DNA of 33,366 nt from JAAYZK01 sp964535025 (GTDB lineage Bacteria; Planctomycetota; Phycisphaerae; SM23-33; FEN-1343), in the NCBI GenBank assembly GCA_964535025.1, contig CAZHRW010000018.1, positions 1 through 33,366 of the forward strand, given 5' to 3'. Below, one piece after another: positions 7,883-14,285 of the stretch; the first letter of the stretch is position 1; every line of letters begins with the position of its first letter. The notes beneath the pieces are model-generated. The model was not told the origin of the DNA and ran no database searches. It saw only the letters and a list, made by a program, of their open reading frames with translations. The position numbers and the translations under genes were made by a program.

Positions 7883-9136
7883 ATGTCCAAGCGTCGGGTC
7901 GTGATTACCGGCCTGGGAACGGTTAACCCGTTGGCCAACACCGTCCCGGCGTTCTGGGATGCCATGCTCGCCGGTCGCAGCGGCGTCACGCGTGTGACGA
8001 AGTTCGACCCCAGCGGCTATGACAGCCAGATCGCCGGGCAGGTCAGCGACTTCCCGGGGATTCCCGAGACCTACCTCTCCAAGCGCGAAGCGCGGCGGCT
8101 CGATCCGTTCGCCGAGTACGCCGTCGCCGCCGCCGTCGAGGCGGTGACCGACAGCGGGCTGGACTTCGACCATGAAGACCGGCGCCGCTGCGGCGCCGTG
8201 GTCGGCAGCGGGATCGGCGGCCTGCAGGAGCTGGAGACCCAGCACGAACGCCTCATGGCCAAGGGCCCGTCGAAGGTCTCCGCGTTCACCATCCCCAAGC
8301 TGATGGTCAACGCCGCCGCCGGCAACATCTGCATCCTGTGGAAGCTGCAGGGGCCCTGCGTGGCCACCGTCACCGCCTGCGCCTCGGCCGGTCACGCCAT
8401 GGCCGACGCGCTGCGGTACATCCAGAGCGACATGTGCGACGTCATGCTCACCGGCGGCAGCGAGGCCGCCGTCACACGCATCGGCCTGGCCAGCTTCTGC
8501 GCCCTGAAGGGCCTGTCCACCCGCAACGACGATCCGGCCACCGCCAGCCGTCCGTGGGACGAGGGCCGCGACGGGTTCATCATGTCCGACGGCGCCGGGA
8601 TCGTCGTGTTCGAGGAGCTCGAGCACGCCAGGGCCCGCGGCGCGACCATCTACGGCGAATTGCTCGGCGCCGGCAGCAGCGGGGATGGCTACCACATCAC
8701 CGCCCCCGACCCCGAGGGCACCGGGGCGGCCTTGGCCATGAGCCGTGCGCTCCGGGACGCCGGGATCGAGCCCGAGCAGGTCGACTACATCAACGCGCAC
8801 GGCACGAGCACCCAACTGGGCGACCTCGCCGAGACACGCGCCGTCAAGGCCGTTTTCGGCGACTACGCCCGCAAGGGGCTGATGATCAGCTCCACCAAGA
8901 GCTTCATCGGCCATTCGCTCGGCGCCAGCGGCGGGATCGAGATGGTCGCCGTCGCCAAGACCCTCCAGGCCGGCGTCATCCCGCAGACGTTGAACCTGCA
9001 GACCCCCGGCGAGGGCTGCGACCTCGACTACGTCCCCCACGAGCCCCGCGAGGCGGCCGTGAACGTGGCCATGACCAACAGCTTCGGCTTCGGCGGCCAC
9101 AACATCTCCATGGTCGTCGGCCGCTTCACCGGCTGA
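7883..9136 (+). CDS. fabF: Beta-ketoacyl-ACP synthase II
   Basis: A 417-residue elongation condensing enzyme. The catalytic residues are Cys166 in TVTACASAGHA, His306 in INAHGTSTQLGD, Lys339 in SSTKSFIGHS and His344 in the same segment. The C-terminal NSFGFGGHN is the family hallmark. The length fits FabF. FabF elongates longer acyl-ACPs and controls palmitoleate to vaccenate conversion in organisms with anaerobic unsaturation; that role cannot be judged here because no fabA/fabB/fabI is in the window. The ribosome site is weak (GGAATCC), consistent with coupling to acpP. Confidence 0.96.
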   Translation: MSKRRVVITGLGTVNPLANTVPAFWDAMLAGRSGVTRVTKFDPSGYDSQIAGQVSDFPGIPETYLSKREARRLDPFAEYAVAAAVEAVTDSGLDFDHEDRRRCGAVVGSGIGGLQELETQHERLMAKGPSKVSAFTIPKLMVNAAAGNICILWKLQGPCVATVTACASAGHAMADALRYIQSDMCDVMLTGGSEAAVTRIGLASFCALKGLSTRNDDPATASRPWDEGRDGFIMSDGAGIVVFEELEHARARGATIYGELLGAGSSGDGYHITAPDPEGTGAALAMSRALRDAGIEPEQVDYINAHGTSTQLGDLAETRAVKAVFGDYARKGLMISSTKSFIGHSLGASGGIEMVAVAKTLQAGVIPQTLNLQTPGEGCDLDYVPHEPREAAVNVAMTNSFGFGGHNISMVVGRFTG

Positions 9137-9162
9137 CCGACCACAACGCAAGCTGCTTCGGC

Positions 9163-9189
9163 GGCGGCCCTTGGACGGCGAGGGCCGCC
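9163..9189 (+). terminator. GC-rich hairpin after fabF, possible weak terminator
   Basis: GGCGGCCC (9163-9170) and GGGCCGCC (9182-9189) form a perfect 8-bp stem with an 11-base loop, 27 bases after the fabF stop. The T-run needed for a classic intrinsic terminator is absent (CTGTTCG follows). It may instead be an mRNA 3'-end stabiliser. Confidence 0.35.
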
Positions 9190-9257
9190 CTGTTCGCATG
9201 AGCCGCCCACGCCAGAACCACTCCAGTCGACCCGGTCCGTTGTCCGATAAGGAACGT

Positions 9258-9584
9258 GTGAATCCGGTGATGGCCCAATCCGTGTCCACGCGGTCCGATC
9301 GCGACGAAGACCTGGTGCGCCTGCTTCGCCTGCAGGTGCCGGTGGTCGTCCAACTGGCCCACAAGAAGATGAACATCGACGCCATCAGCAAGCTCGCCGT
9401 CGGGGCCATCATCGAGTTCGACAAGAGCGCCGAGGACCAACTCGAGCTGAAGATCCGCGACAAGATCATCGGCTACGGCGCCGCCGTCAAGATCGGCGAG
9501 AAATTCGGCCTCCGCGTCTCGGCCCTCGTCGACGTCCGCGAGACCATCCAGGCCCTCGGCGACCCCGACGACGGCGACGGCTGA
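9258..9584 (+). CDS. FliN/SpoA-domain protein (flagellar switch-like)
   Basis: A small protein dominated by one SpoA (FliN/FliM C-terminal) domain. QVPVVVQLAHKKMNIDAISKLAVGAIIEFDK and the segment KIIGYGAAVKIGEKFGLRVSAL follow the family pattern of 'VPV-L', 'L-G-I-F/L-D' and 'G-A-V-GE-FG-RV' (quoted in parts). FliN forms the base of the flagellar C-ring; SpoA domains also occur in type III secretion. The start is uncertain: GTG 9258 follows AAGGA closely, ATG 9270 and ATG 9198 are alternatives; only the tail before the domain changes. No other flagellar gene is nearby. Its stop at 9582-9584 directly abuts the stop of the convergent cca gene. Confidence 0.75.
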   Translation: MNPVMAQSVSTRSDRDEDLVRLLRLQVPVVVQLAHKKMNIDAISKLAVGAIIEFDKSAEDQLELKIRDKIIGYGAAVKIGEKFGLRVSALVDVRETIQALGDPDDGDG

Positions 9585-10817
9585 CTAGCCCGCTTCCATC
9601 TCCCGCACCAGCGCCGCGGCCCGCGCCATCGCCTGCTCGCGCGTATCGAGCCGTTCGTCGAGCTGCTCGTCGTAGAGCCTCCGCAGCACCCGCCCCAGCC
9701 GGGGACCCTCCGTCAGACCCAGCGCCTTGAGGTCGTCGCCCGTGACCAGCGGCGGCGGAGCGATCCGCGCCGGGTCGATCCCGGCGGCCCGGTCGGCGAT
9801 GGCACGGCTGCGGGCGTCGTCGCCGGTGAGGCGGCGCTCCTCGACGGCCCAGAGCCTCTGCAGGCGGTCCCACGTCGGCGCCGCCATCAGCCGCTTGAAC
9901 GCCGGCAGCGGCAGCTCCGCGGCCGTCCGCCAGCGCGGCAGGTTCGTCGCCAGGTGCACCAGGGCGTCGCGAAGCTCGTTGGAGGCGCCCCAACGACGGC
10001 AAAGACGCCGGATCGTCCCCGCGCCGGCGTCGGCGAGCAGGCACGCCAGCGCCGCCGTCGCGTCCCGCGCGTCGCCCAGCAGCTCCAGCCGCCGGACGGC
10101 GGCCTGCCACGACGGCGCGGCGGCGACCGACGCGCCGAAGATCGGCTCGGTGAGGTGCAGGCGATGCACCTGGGCCATGGCGGCCGCGACGTTCGGCCCG
10201 GCGAGCATCTTCCGCAGCTCGTCGAGGATCCGCTCGCCGCTGATCCGCGCCAGGTGCGGCGCGTGCCGCTCGATCGCCTCGCGGGTGGCCGTCTCGAGCG
10301 TGAAGCCGAACCGCGCCGCGAACCGCACGGCCCGCAGCAGCCGCAGGTAGTCCTCGGCCATCCGCCGGTCCGGGTCGCCGATGGCCCGCACGACGCCGCG
10401 TCGCAGGTCCTCCTGGCCGCCGACGTAGTCGATCACCGCCTCGGCGATCGGGTCGTAGAACATCCCGTTGATGGTGAAATCCCGCCGCCGCGCGTCTTCG
10501 AGCGGGCTGGAGAACCGCACGCCGACCGGCCGCCGCCCGTCGGCGTAGCTGAGGTCGTCGCGGAAGGTCGCCACCTCGACGGTCCGCCGTCCGCGGAGGA
10601 CCATGGCCACGCCGAACTTCGCCCCGACCATCAGCACGCGTTTGAACAGCCCCGCGACCTGCTCGGGGCTGGCGTCGGTCGCCACGTCGTAGTCGGTCGG
10701 CGTCAGCCCCAGCAGCATGTCGCGCACACACCCCCCGGCCAGCAGGGCCTCGAACCCCGCCGCCCGCAGCGTGCGGATCACGGACAGGGCATCAGCTTTC
10801 GTCGCCGGTTGCGCCAT
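9585..10817 (-). CDS. cca: CCA tRNA nucleotidyltransferase / poly(A) polymerase family
   Basis: A 410-residue class II nucleotidyltransferase that adds or repairs the 3' CCA of tRNAs. The head domain shows LLAGGCVRD (residues 25-33), the metal-binding DYD (42-44), RRDFTINGMFYDP (about 111-123) and the base-binding EDYLRLLRAVRFAARFGF block (about 155-172). The tail is the usual helical RNA-binding part. The start MAQPATKADALSV is chosen at 10817 because the upstream extension of the frame runs through a palindromic repeat and antisense of other genes. CCA-adding versus poly(A) polymerase activity cannot be separated by eye; the compact length favours CCA-adding. It converges on the FliN-like gene with no intervening base. 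Confidence 0.9.
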   Translation of the reverse strand: MAQPATKADALSVIRTLRAAGFEALLAGGCVRDMLLGLTPTDYDVATDASPEQVAGLFKRVLMVGAKFGVAMVLRGRRTVEVATFRDDLSYADGRRPVGVRFSSPLEDARRRDFTINGMFYDPIAEAVIDYVGGQEDLRRGVVRAIGDPDRRMAEDYLRLLRAVRFAARFGFTLETATREAIERHAPHLARISGERILDELRKMLAGPNVAAAMAQVHRLHLTEPIFGASVAAAPSWQAAVRRLELLGDARDATAALACLLADAGAGTIRRLCRRWGASNELRDALVHLATNLPRWRTAAELPLPAFKRLMAAPTWDRLQRLWAVEERRLTGDDARSRAIADRAAGIDPARIAPPPLVTGDDLKALGLTEGPRLGRVLRRLYDEQLDERLDTREQAMARAAALVREMEAG

Positions 10818-10837
10818 GGCCCCCAAGGTACGACGCC

Positions 10838-10993
10838 AAACTCGAAATACGAAACTCGAAATACGAAACAAATCCCAAGACGGCAACCGGACAAAGCCCG
10901 AAACGACTTGGGCCGACGCCTTGGCGTTTCGAGCTTTGCTGTTTTGCCGTTTCGAGTTTGTTTCGTATTTCGAGTTTCGTGCTTCGGATTTTC
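10838..10993. repeat. Long imperfect palindrome (MITE-like) upstream of cca
   Basis: A perfect 24-base inverted repeat occupies 10849-10872 and 10957-10980; its core reads ACGAAACTCGAAATACGAAA on the left arm. The left arm also holds two tandem 14-base units, AACTCGAAATACGA (from 10839). Pairing continues imperfectly inward (CGGCAA...AAAGC.CGAAACG on both sides), leaving a loop of roughly 20-30 bases. The sequence is much more AT-rich than its neighbours. It sits between the ends of cca and the 10997 gene and has no coding capacity. Confidence 0.8.
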
Positions 10994-10996
10994 CGT

Positions 10997-11740
10997 TCAC
11001 TCCGGTACCGACAGCGCCGCGGTGACCGCCGCGTGGATGGCGTCGTCCATCGCCGAGCCGACCAGTTGGACCGTGAACCGCCGGTCGGTGCCGGTGAGGA
11101 ACTTGGCCAGCCCCTGACGGCCGAAGCCGAAGACCGTCATGGCGTGCTCCATCGGCCGGTACGAATCGGTCTCGTCGCCGCCGTCGTGGTGCACCAGCAG
11201 CAGCGCCCGCCCGGCGGCCGGCGAGCCGAACGCGACCCACTTGGGGTGGGCGAGCATCTCGTCCCACGACTCGCCCGCCGTCGTCCGGATCCAGCGGGAG
11301 CGCAGGCAGAAGTCGCCCGCCTCGTCCAGCTTGCCGCCCGGCGTGCCCTCGTAGAGGAACCAGTACGGCTCGGGGGCCGCCAGGACCGTCATCCGGGCCC
11401 ACAGGGGTTCGATCGCCCAGCGGACGGCCCAGCGGCCGCCGGCGGCGGTCGATTCGATCACGACCCGCGCGTCGGAGGCGTCGACGACGCGGCTGTCGCA
11501 CCCGTCGCCGCCGGGGTGGAAGTACCCCGCCGGGTGCACCAGGTTGGGAATCCCCCGGTACGCCCCGTCCGACCCGCCGGTCGGCCCAAAGCCGATCCAG
11601 TCGCGGCCGCCGGGGTCGATCAGCGACGCGAAGCCGCCCCCGGCCTTGTGGTAGTACCACGTCGCCGCCGGCGTGTCGATCCGGAACGTCGGCTGGCCCC
11701 GGTGGTCGGGCAACTCGCTGACCTGGACGCGCTGTGTCAT
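10997..11740 (-). CDS. Unrecognised 247-residue protein, cytoplasmic, possible beta-sandwich
   Basis: I do not recognise this family with confidence. The protein has no signal peptide or membrane segment. It is rich in Trp, Tyr and Gly and reads as alternating beta strands: TWYYHKAGGGFASLIDPGGR, IPNLVHPAGYFHPGG, PYWFLYEGTPGG. This pattern is reminiscent of aldose-epimerase-like or other carbohydrate-active beta-sandwich folds, but that is a guess. The start at 11740 (MTQRVQVSELP) is preferred to ATG 11758 because GAGGAG lies 6 bases before it. It starts 33 bases after the rsmD stop on the same strand, so the two are probably co-transcribed. Confidence 0.7.
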   Translation of the reverse strand: MTQRVQVSELPDHRGQPTFRIDTPAATWYYHKAGGGFASLIDPGGRDWIGFGPTGGSDGAYRGIPNLVHPAGYFHPGGDGCDSRVVDASDARVVIESTAAGGRWAVRWAIEPLWARMTVLAAPEPYWFLYEGTPGGKLDEAGDFCLRSRWIRTTAGESWDEMLAHPKWVAFGSPAAGRALLLVHHDGGDETDSYRPMEHAMTVFGFGRQGLAKFLTGTDRRFTVQLVGSAMDDAIHAAVTAALSVPE

Positions 11741-11746
11741 TGCTGG

Positions 11747-11752
11747 CTCCTC
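11747..11752 (-). promoter_or_regulatory. Ribosome binding site deciding the 11740 start
   Basis: On the minus strand GAGGAG ends 6 bases before the ATG at 11738-11740. The alternative upstream ATG at 11756-11758 would place this site inside the coding region and has no comparable site of its own. Confidence 0.6.
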
Positions 11753-11773
11753 GCTCATCCGGCGGACGGGGTA

Positions 11774-12367
11774 TTATAGGGCCGCCGCGTGCTGGTAGTA
11801 GTGCAGGGCGCTCGATCCGCACGCCTTCCGCCGCCGGCGCTGCAGCGCCGCGAGGCGGTCGGCCGGGTCCAGGTCGGCCGGCGTGCGGAGGACGACGATC
11901 CCGTCGGCCGCCAGGGCGCCGGCGACGGGCGCGAGGACCGCCCGCTCGGCGGCGGCACGGGCGGCGTCGTCGGCGAACCACTGCCGCGCCAGCGCGAAGG
12001 GCGGGTCGAGCAGGACGACGTCCAGCGGGCGGTCCAGCCCCGCCAGGCGGCGGGCGAGGTGGCGGACGAGGTCCCCGCCCCAGATGGTGGCCCGCTCGCC
12101 GGCGCCGAGCAGGGCGATGTTCCGCCGCAGGCGCTCCAGCGCCGCGCGGTCGCGATCGGCGAACCACGCGTGGGCCGCCCCGCGGGAGAGGGCCTCCAGC
12201 CCGCAGGTGCCCGTCCCGCAGAACAGGTCCGCCACCGCCGCCCCGGCCAGCCAGCCGGCGATCGTGGCGAACAGCGACTCCTTCACCCGGTCCGTCATCG
12301 GACGCGTCACCTGCCCCGGGGGGGCCAGCAGACGACGCCCGCGATACTCTCCGCTGATGATCCGCAT
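11774..12367 (-). CDS. rsmD: 16S rRNA (guanine(966)-N(2))-methyltransferase RsmD
   Basis: A 197-residue SAM-dependent enzyme that methylates G966 of 16S rRNA during 30S assembly. The start MRIISGEYRGRRLLAPPG is the signature RsmD N-terminus, followed by TRPMTDRVKESLF. The SAM-binding loop is ADLFCGTGTCGLEALSRGA (about 46-64) and the catalytic motif is LLDPPF. The C-terminal half is Ala-rich. A longer in-frame extension beginning MFDIRYSPF exists, but it is translated palindromic repeat and is not part of the protein. Pairing with a coaD gene, common elsewhere, is not seen here. Confidence 0.93.
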   Translation of the reverse strand: MRIISGEYRGRRLLAPPGQVTRPMTDRVKESLFATIAGWLAGAAVADLFCGTGTCGLEALSRGAAHAWFADRDRAALERLRRNIALLGAGERATIWGGDLVRHLARRLAGLDRPLDVVLLDPPFALARQWFADDAARAAAERAVLAPVAGALAADGIVVLRTPADLDPADRLAALQRRRRKACGSSALHYYQHAAAL

Positions 12368-12389
12368 GGCACCAGGTCCAGTGTAGAAC

Positions 12390-12603
12390 GGCGAATATCG
12401 AATATCGAACAAGGAATCACGAATTTCGAAGTAGGCTGTCGCCCCGGGGCGCGCCAGGGGCGGCCGTTGGCCGTTACCTTCGATATTCCTTGTTCGACAT
12501 TCGATATTCGCTATTCGCCGTTTCGGGGCGCGCCAGGGGCGGCCGTTGGCCGTTACCTTCGATAGTCCTTGTTCGACATTCGCTATTCGCTATTCGCCGT
12601 TTC
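12390..12603. repeat. Palindromic repeat cluster with two 79-bp direct repeats upstream of rsmD
   Basis: Two direct copies of a 79-base unit lie head to tail at 12446-12524 and 12525-12603 and differ at only two positions. Each begins GGGGCGCGCCAGGGGCGGCC and ends with stretches of TTCGATATTCG/CTATTCGCC. A partial inverted copy of the AT-rich half (CGGCGAATATCGAATATCG, then AACAAGGAAT) lies at 12390-12418, directly upstream of rsmD. Together they form a palindrome plus an extra tandem copy. The repeats produce several spurious frames beginning MFDIRYSLFAV. Confidence 0.85.
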
Positions 12604-12791
12604 GAAAATCGCTTGGCCCCGCCGTCGGGGCGGGATAACGTTAGGGGGCCTTCCTCGGCCGTCCGGCGGGCGCGCAAAGACGGCCCGGCCGGGAGGGGGA
12701 GCCCGGCCGGGCGGGGCATTGGTGGCGGGTCCGTGGGGGACGGACCCACTCGCGGGTGTCGGATGCCTTACAGAAGGAACGTAAGATACGC
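12604..12791 (+). other. Hairpin-rich leader upstream of the lipoprotein gene
   Basis: No gene is present. There are two strong perfect hairpins. GCCCGGCCGGG (12683-12693) pairs with CCCGGCCGGGC (12702-12712) around an 8-base loop. GGGTCCGT (12727-12734) pairs with ACGGACCC (12740-12747) around GGGGG. A GAAGGA ribosome site follows at 12773-12778. No T-runs follow either hairpin. They could be transcript-leader structures or remnants of repeat insertion. Confidence 0.55.
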
Positions 12792-13385
12792 ATGATGGCC
12801 AAGCCAACGCCTTCGCGGCTTTTGTCGCTCGCCGCCGTCGCCGCGGCCCTGGCGGTCGCCGGCGGCTGCGCGCCGACCCCGCCGCCGCCGGCGCCGCCGC
12901 CGCGGATCGAGGCGACCGCCGCCGATTACGACAGGCTCATCGAGGCGATCGAGCGAACGCTGGGGGAGTACTGCTTCACCATCGACCACATCGACCGCCG
13001 CGCCGGTCTGGTCGAGACGCTCCCGCTGACCGGCATGAGCTGGGCCGAGCCGTGGCGCCGCGACGGCGCGACGCTGCGGGACATCACCGAGAGCACGCTC
13101 CAGACGATCTACCGCCGCGCCCGCGTGCGGATCGTCCGCAACGCCGACGACACCTACGCCCTCCGCGTCCGCGTCGCCGTCGCGCGGGCCGACCGCCCCA
13201 GCCTGCAGATCACCAACGTCTCCCAGGCCTACCGCCTCTTCAGCCTCGAACGCGGCGCGCTGGCCGCCCGCCGGGGCGGCCCGCCGCGGCCGGTGCCGCT
13301 GGGCGAGGACGAGACGCTGGCGATGTTCATTCGGCGGGACATCGAGGCCACCTTCACACGACTCAAGGCGCGGCCCGCCGAGTAG
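12792..13385 (+). CDS. Putative lipoprotein of unknown function
   Basis: A 197-residue protein starting MMAKPTPSRLLSLAAVAAAL, a basic N-terminus followed by a hydrophobic stretch and a lipobox-like AVAGGC with the modified cysteine at about residue 26. A short proline-rich linker (APTPPPPAPPPR) follows, as is common after lipoprotein cleavage sites. The rest is a compact alpha/beta domain: DYDRLIEAIERTLGEYCFTI, then RRAGLVETLP and VRIVRNADDTYALRVRV. I recognise no named family. The start is set at the ATG after GAAGGA; an earlier in-frame ATG at 12756 would hide the signal behind a polar extension. It is 34 bases upstream of the AraC-type regulator, so they are likely co-transcribed. Confidence 0.75.
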   Translation: MMAKPTPSRLLSLAAVAAALAVAGGCAPTPPPPAPPPRIEATAADYDRLIEAIERTLGEYCFTIDHIDRRAGLVETLPLTGMSWAEPWRRDGATLRDITESTLQTIYRRARVRIVRNADDTYALRVRVAVARADRPSLQITNVSQAYRLFSLERGALAARRGGPPRPVPLGEDETLAMFIRRDIEATFTRLKARPAE

Positions 13386-13419
13386 ACGCCCGGCGGCGCC
13401 GCCGGCGACGGAGCCGAGG

Positions 13420-14244
13420 ATGCCGGACAGCCCAGACAGCCTGTTCACGCGGGACCTGCCCGACGTTCGGATGTTCGGGCGGATGCTCTTCGACCCGATC
13501 TGGGCCGAGCGGCGGCACCCGGCGGCCGCCCACGAGGTGCTGCACGTCGTCGGTGGGCGGATGGAGCTGGTCACCGACGACGGCCGCCGGCGCCTCGGGC
13601 CGGGCGACACGGCCCTCGTGCCGGCCGGCACGCTCCACCGCGACGCGTTCGACACCGCCGCGGGCCTCGACATCCTCTACGGGGCGTTCGACTGGCCGGC
13701 GGCGCCGCGCTATTTCGAACGCGTGTCCAACGACGCGATCGCCGCCCTCGGCCCCGACCGGCGGGCCCAACTGGCGGCGATGTTCGACCAGCTCCGCACC
13801 GACACCGCCGGCGCCGGCGACGCCGACCGCGCCCTGCTCCGCGCCCGCCTGCTGGCGGTCCTGCTGTTCCTGCTCCGCGAGGCGACCGAGCCGCCATCGC
13901 CGGGGGCGACCTCGGCGGCGCGACGGCTCATGCTCGGCGCCAAGCGGTACCTCCACGACCACTACGCCGAGTGCATCGCCCTGGACGACATCGCCGCCGC
14001 CCTCGACGTCAGCGGCTACCACCTCTGCCACGTCTTCAGCCGCGAGAGCGATTTCTCCCTGTTCGCCTACCTCATGCACCTCCGCATGGACAAGGCCAAG
14101 GAGCTCCTCGCCGCCGGACGGCTCAACGTCTCCCAGGTCAGCCGTGCCGTCGGCTACCAGGACCCCAACTACTTCGCCAAGGTCTTCCGCAAGCACGTCG
14201 GCCTCCCGCCCCGCGACTACGCCCGCCGCAACGGCAGGCTTTAG
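13420..14244 (+). CDS. AraC-family transcriptional regulator with cupin sensor domain
   Basis: A 274-residue regulator. The N-terminal part (about 35-95) is a cupin-like sensor: HEVLHVVGGRMELVTDDGRRR, then PGDTALVPAGTLHRD. The C-terminal part (about 170-272) is a double helix-turn-helix AraC domain: ALDDIAAALDVSGYHLCHVF and VSQVSRAVGYQDPNYFAKVF with the GLPPRDYARR end. Such regulators usually sense a sugar or related small molecule. It converges on the DegT/ceramidase-like pair, leaving a plausible but unproven regulatory link. Its last two codons and stop lie inside a heptamer repeat (14236-14274), so the native C-terminus may have been altered by repeat invasion. Confidence 0.9.
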   Translation: MPDSPDSLFTRDLPDVRMFGRMLFDPIWAERRHPAAAHEVLHVVGGRMELVTDDGRRRLGPGDTALVPAGTLHRDAFDTAAGLDILYGAFDWPAAPRYFERVSNDAIAALGPDRRAQLAAMFDQLRTDTAGAGDADRALLRARLLAVLLFLLREATEPPSPGATSAARRLMLGAKRYLHDHYAECIALDDIAAALDVSGYHLCHVFSRESDFSLFAYLMHLRMDKAKELLAAGRLNVSQVSRAVGYQDPNYFAKVFRKHVGLPPRDYARRNGRL

Positions 14245-14274
14245 GCTTTGGGCTTTGGGCTTTGGGCTGTAGGC
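14236..14274. repeat. Heptamer tandem repeat at the araC-type gene end
   Basis: Five units of 7 bases (AGGCTTT, AGGCTTT, GGGCTTT, GGGCTTT, GGGCTGT) plus AGGC. The array overlaps the last codons (Arg-Leu) and the TAG stop of the regulator and occupies most of the 41-base gap to the convergent ceramidase-like gene. No T-run terminator is present. Confidence 0.8.
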
Positions 14275-14285
14275 ACGGCACCGGC

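Noticed and set aside
9585..12167. An 860-codon extended version of cca
   Set aside because: The extra N-terminal part runs through the palindrome and out of frame across the 10997 and rsmD genes. The conserved enzyme starts at 10817.
12368..12412. N-terminal extension of rsmD starting MFDIRYSPF
   Set aside because: This is translated palindromic repeat; the same word appears in other frames of the repeat cluster, while RsmD proteins start at MRIISG.
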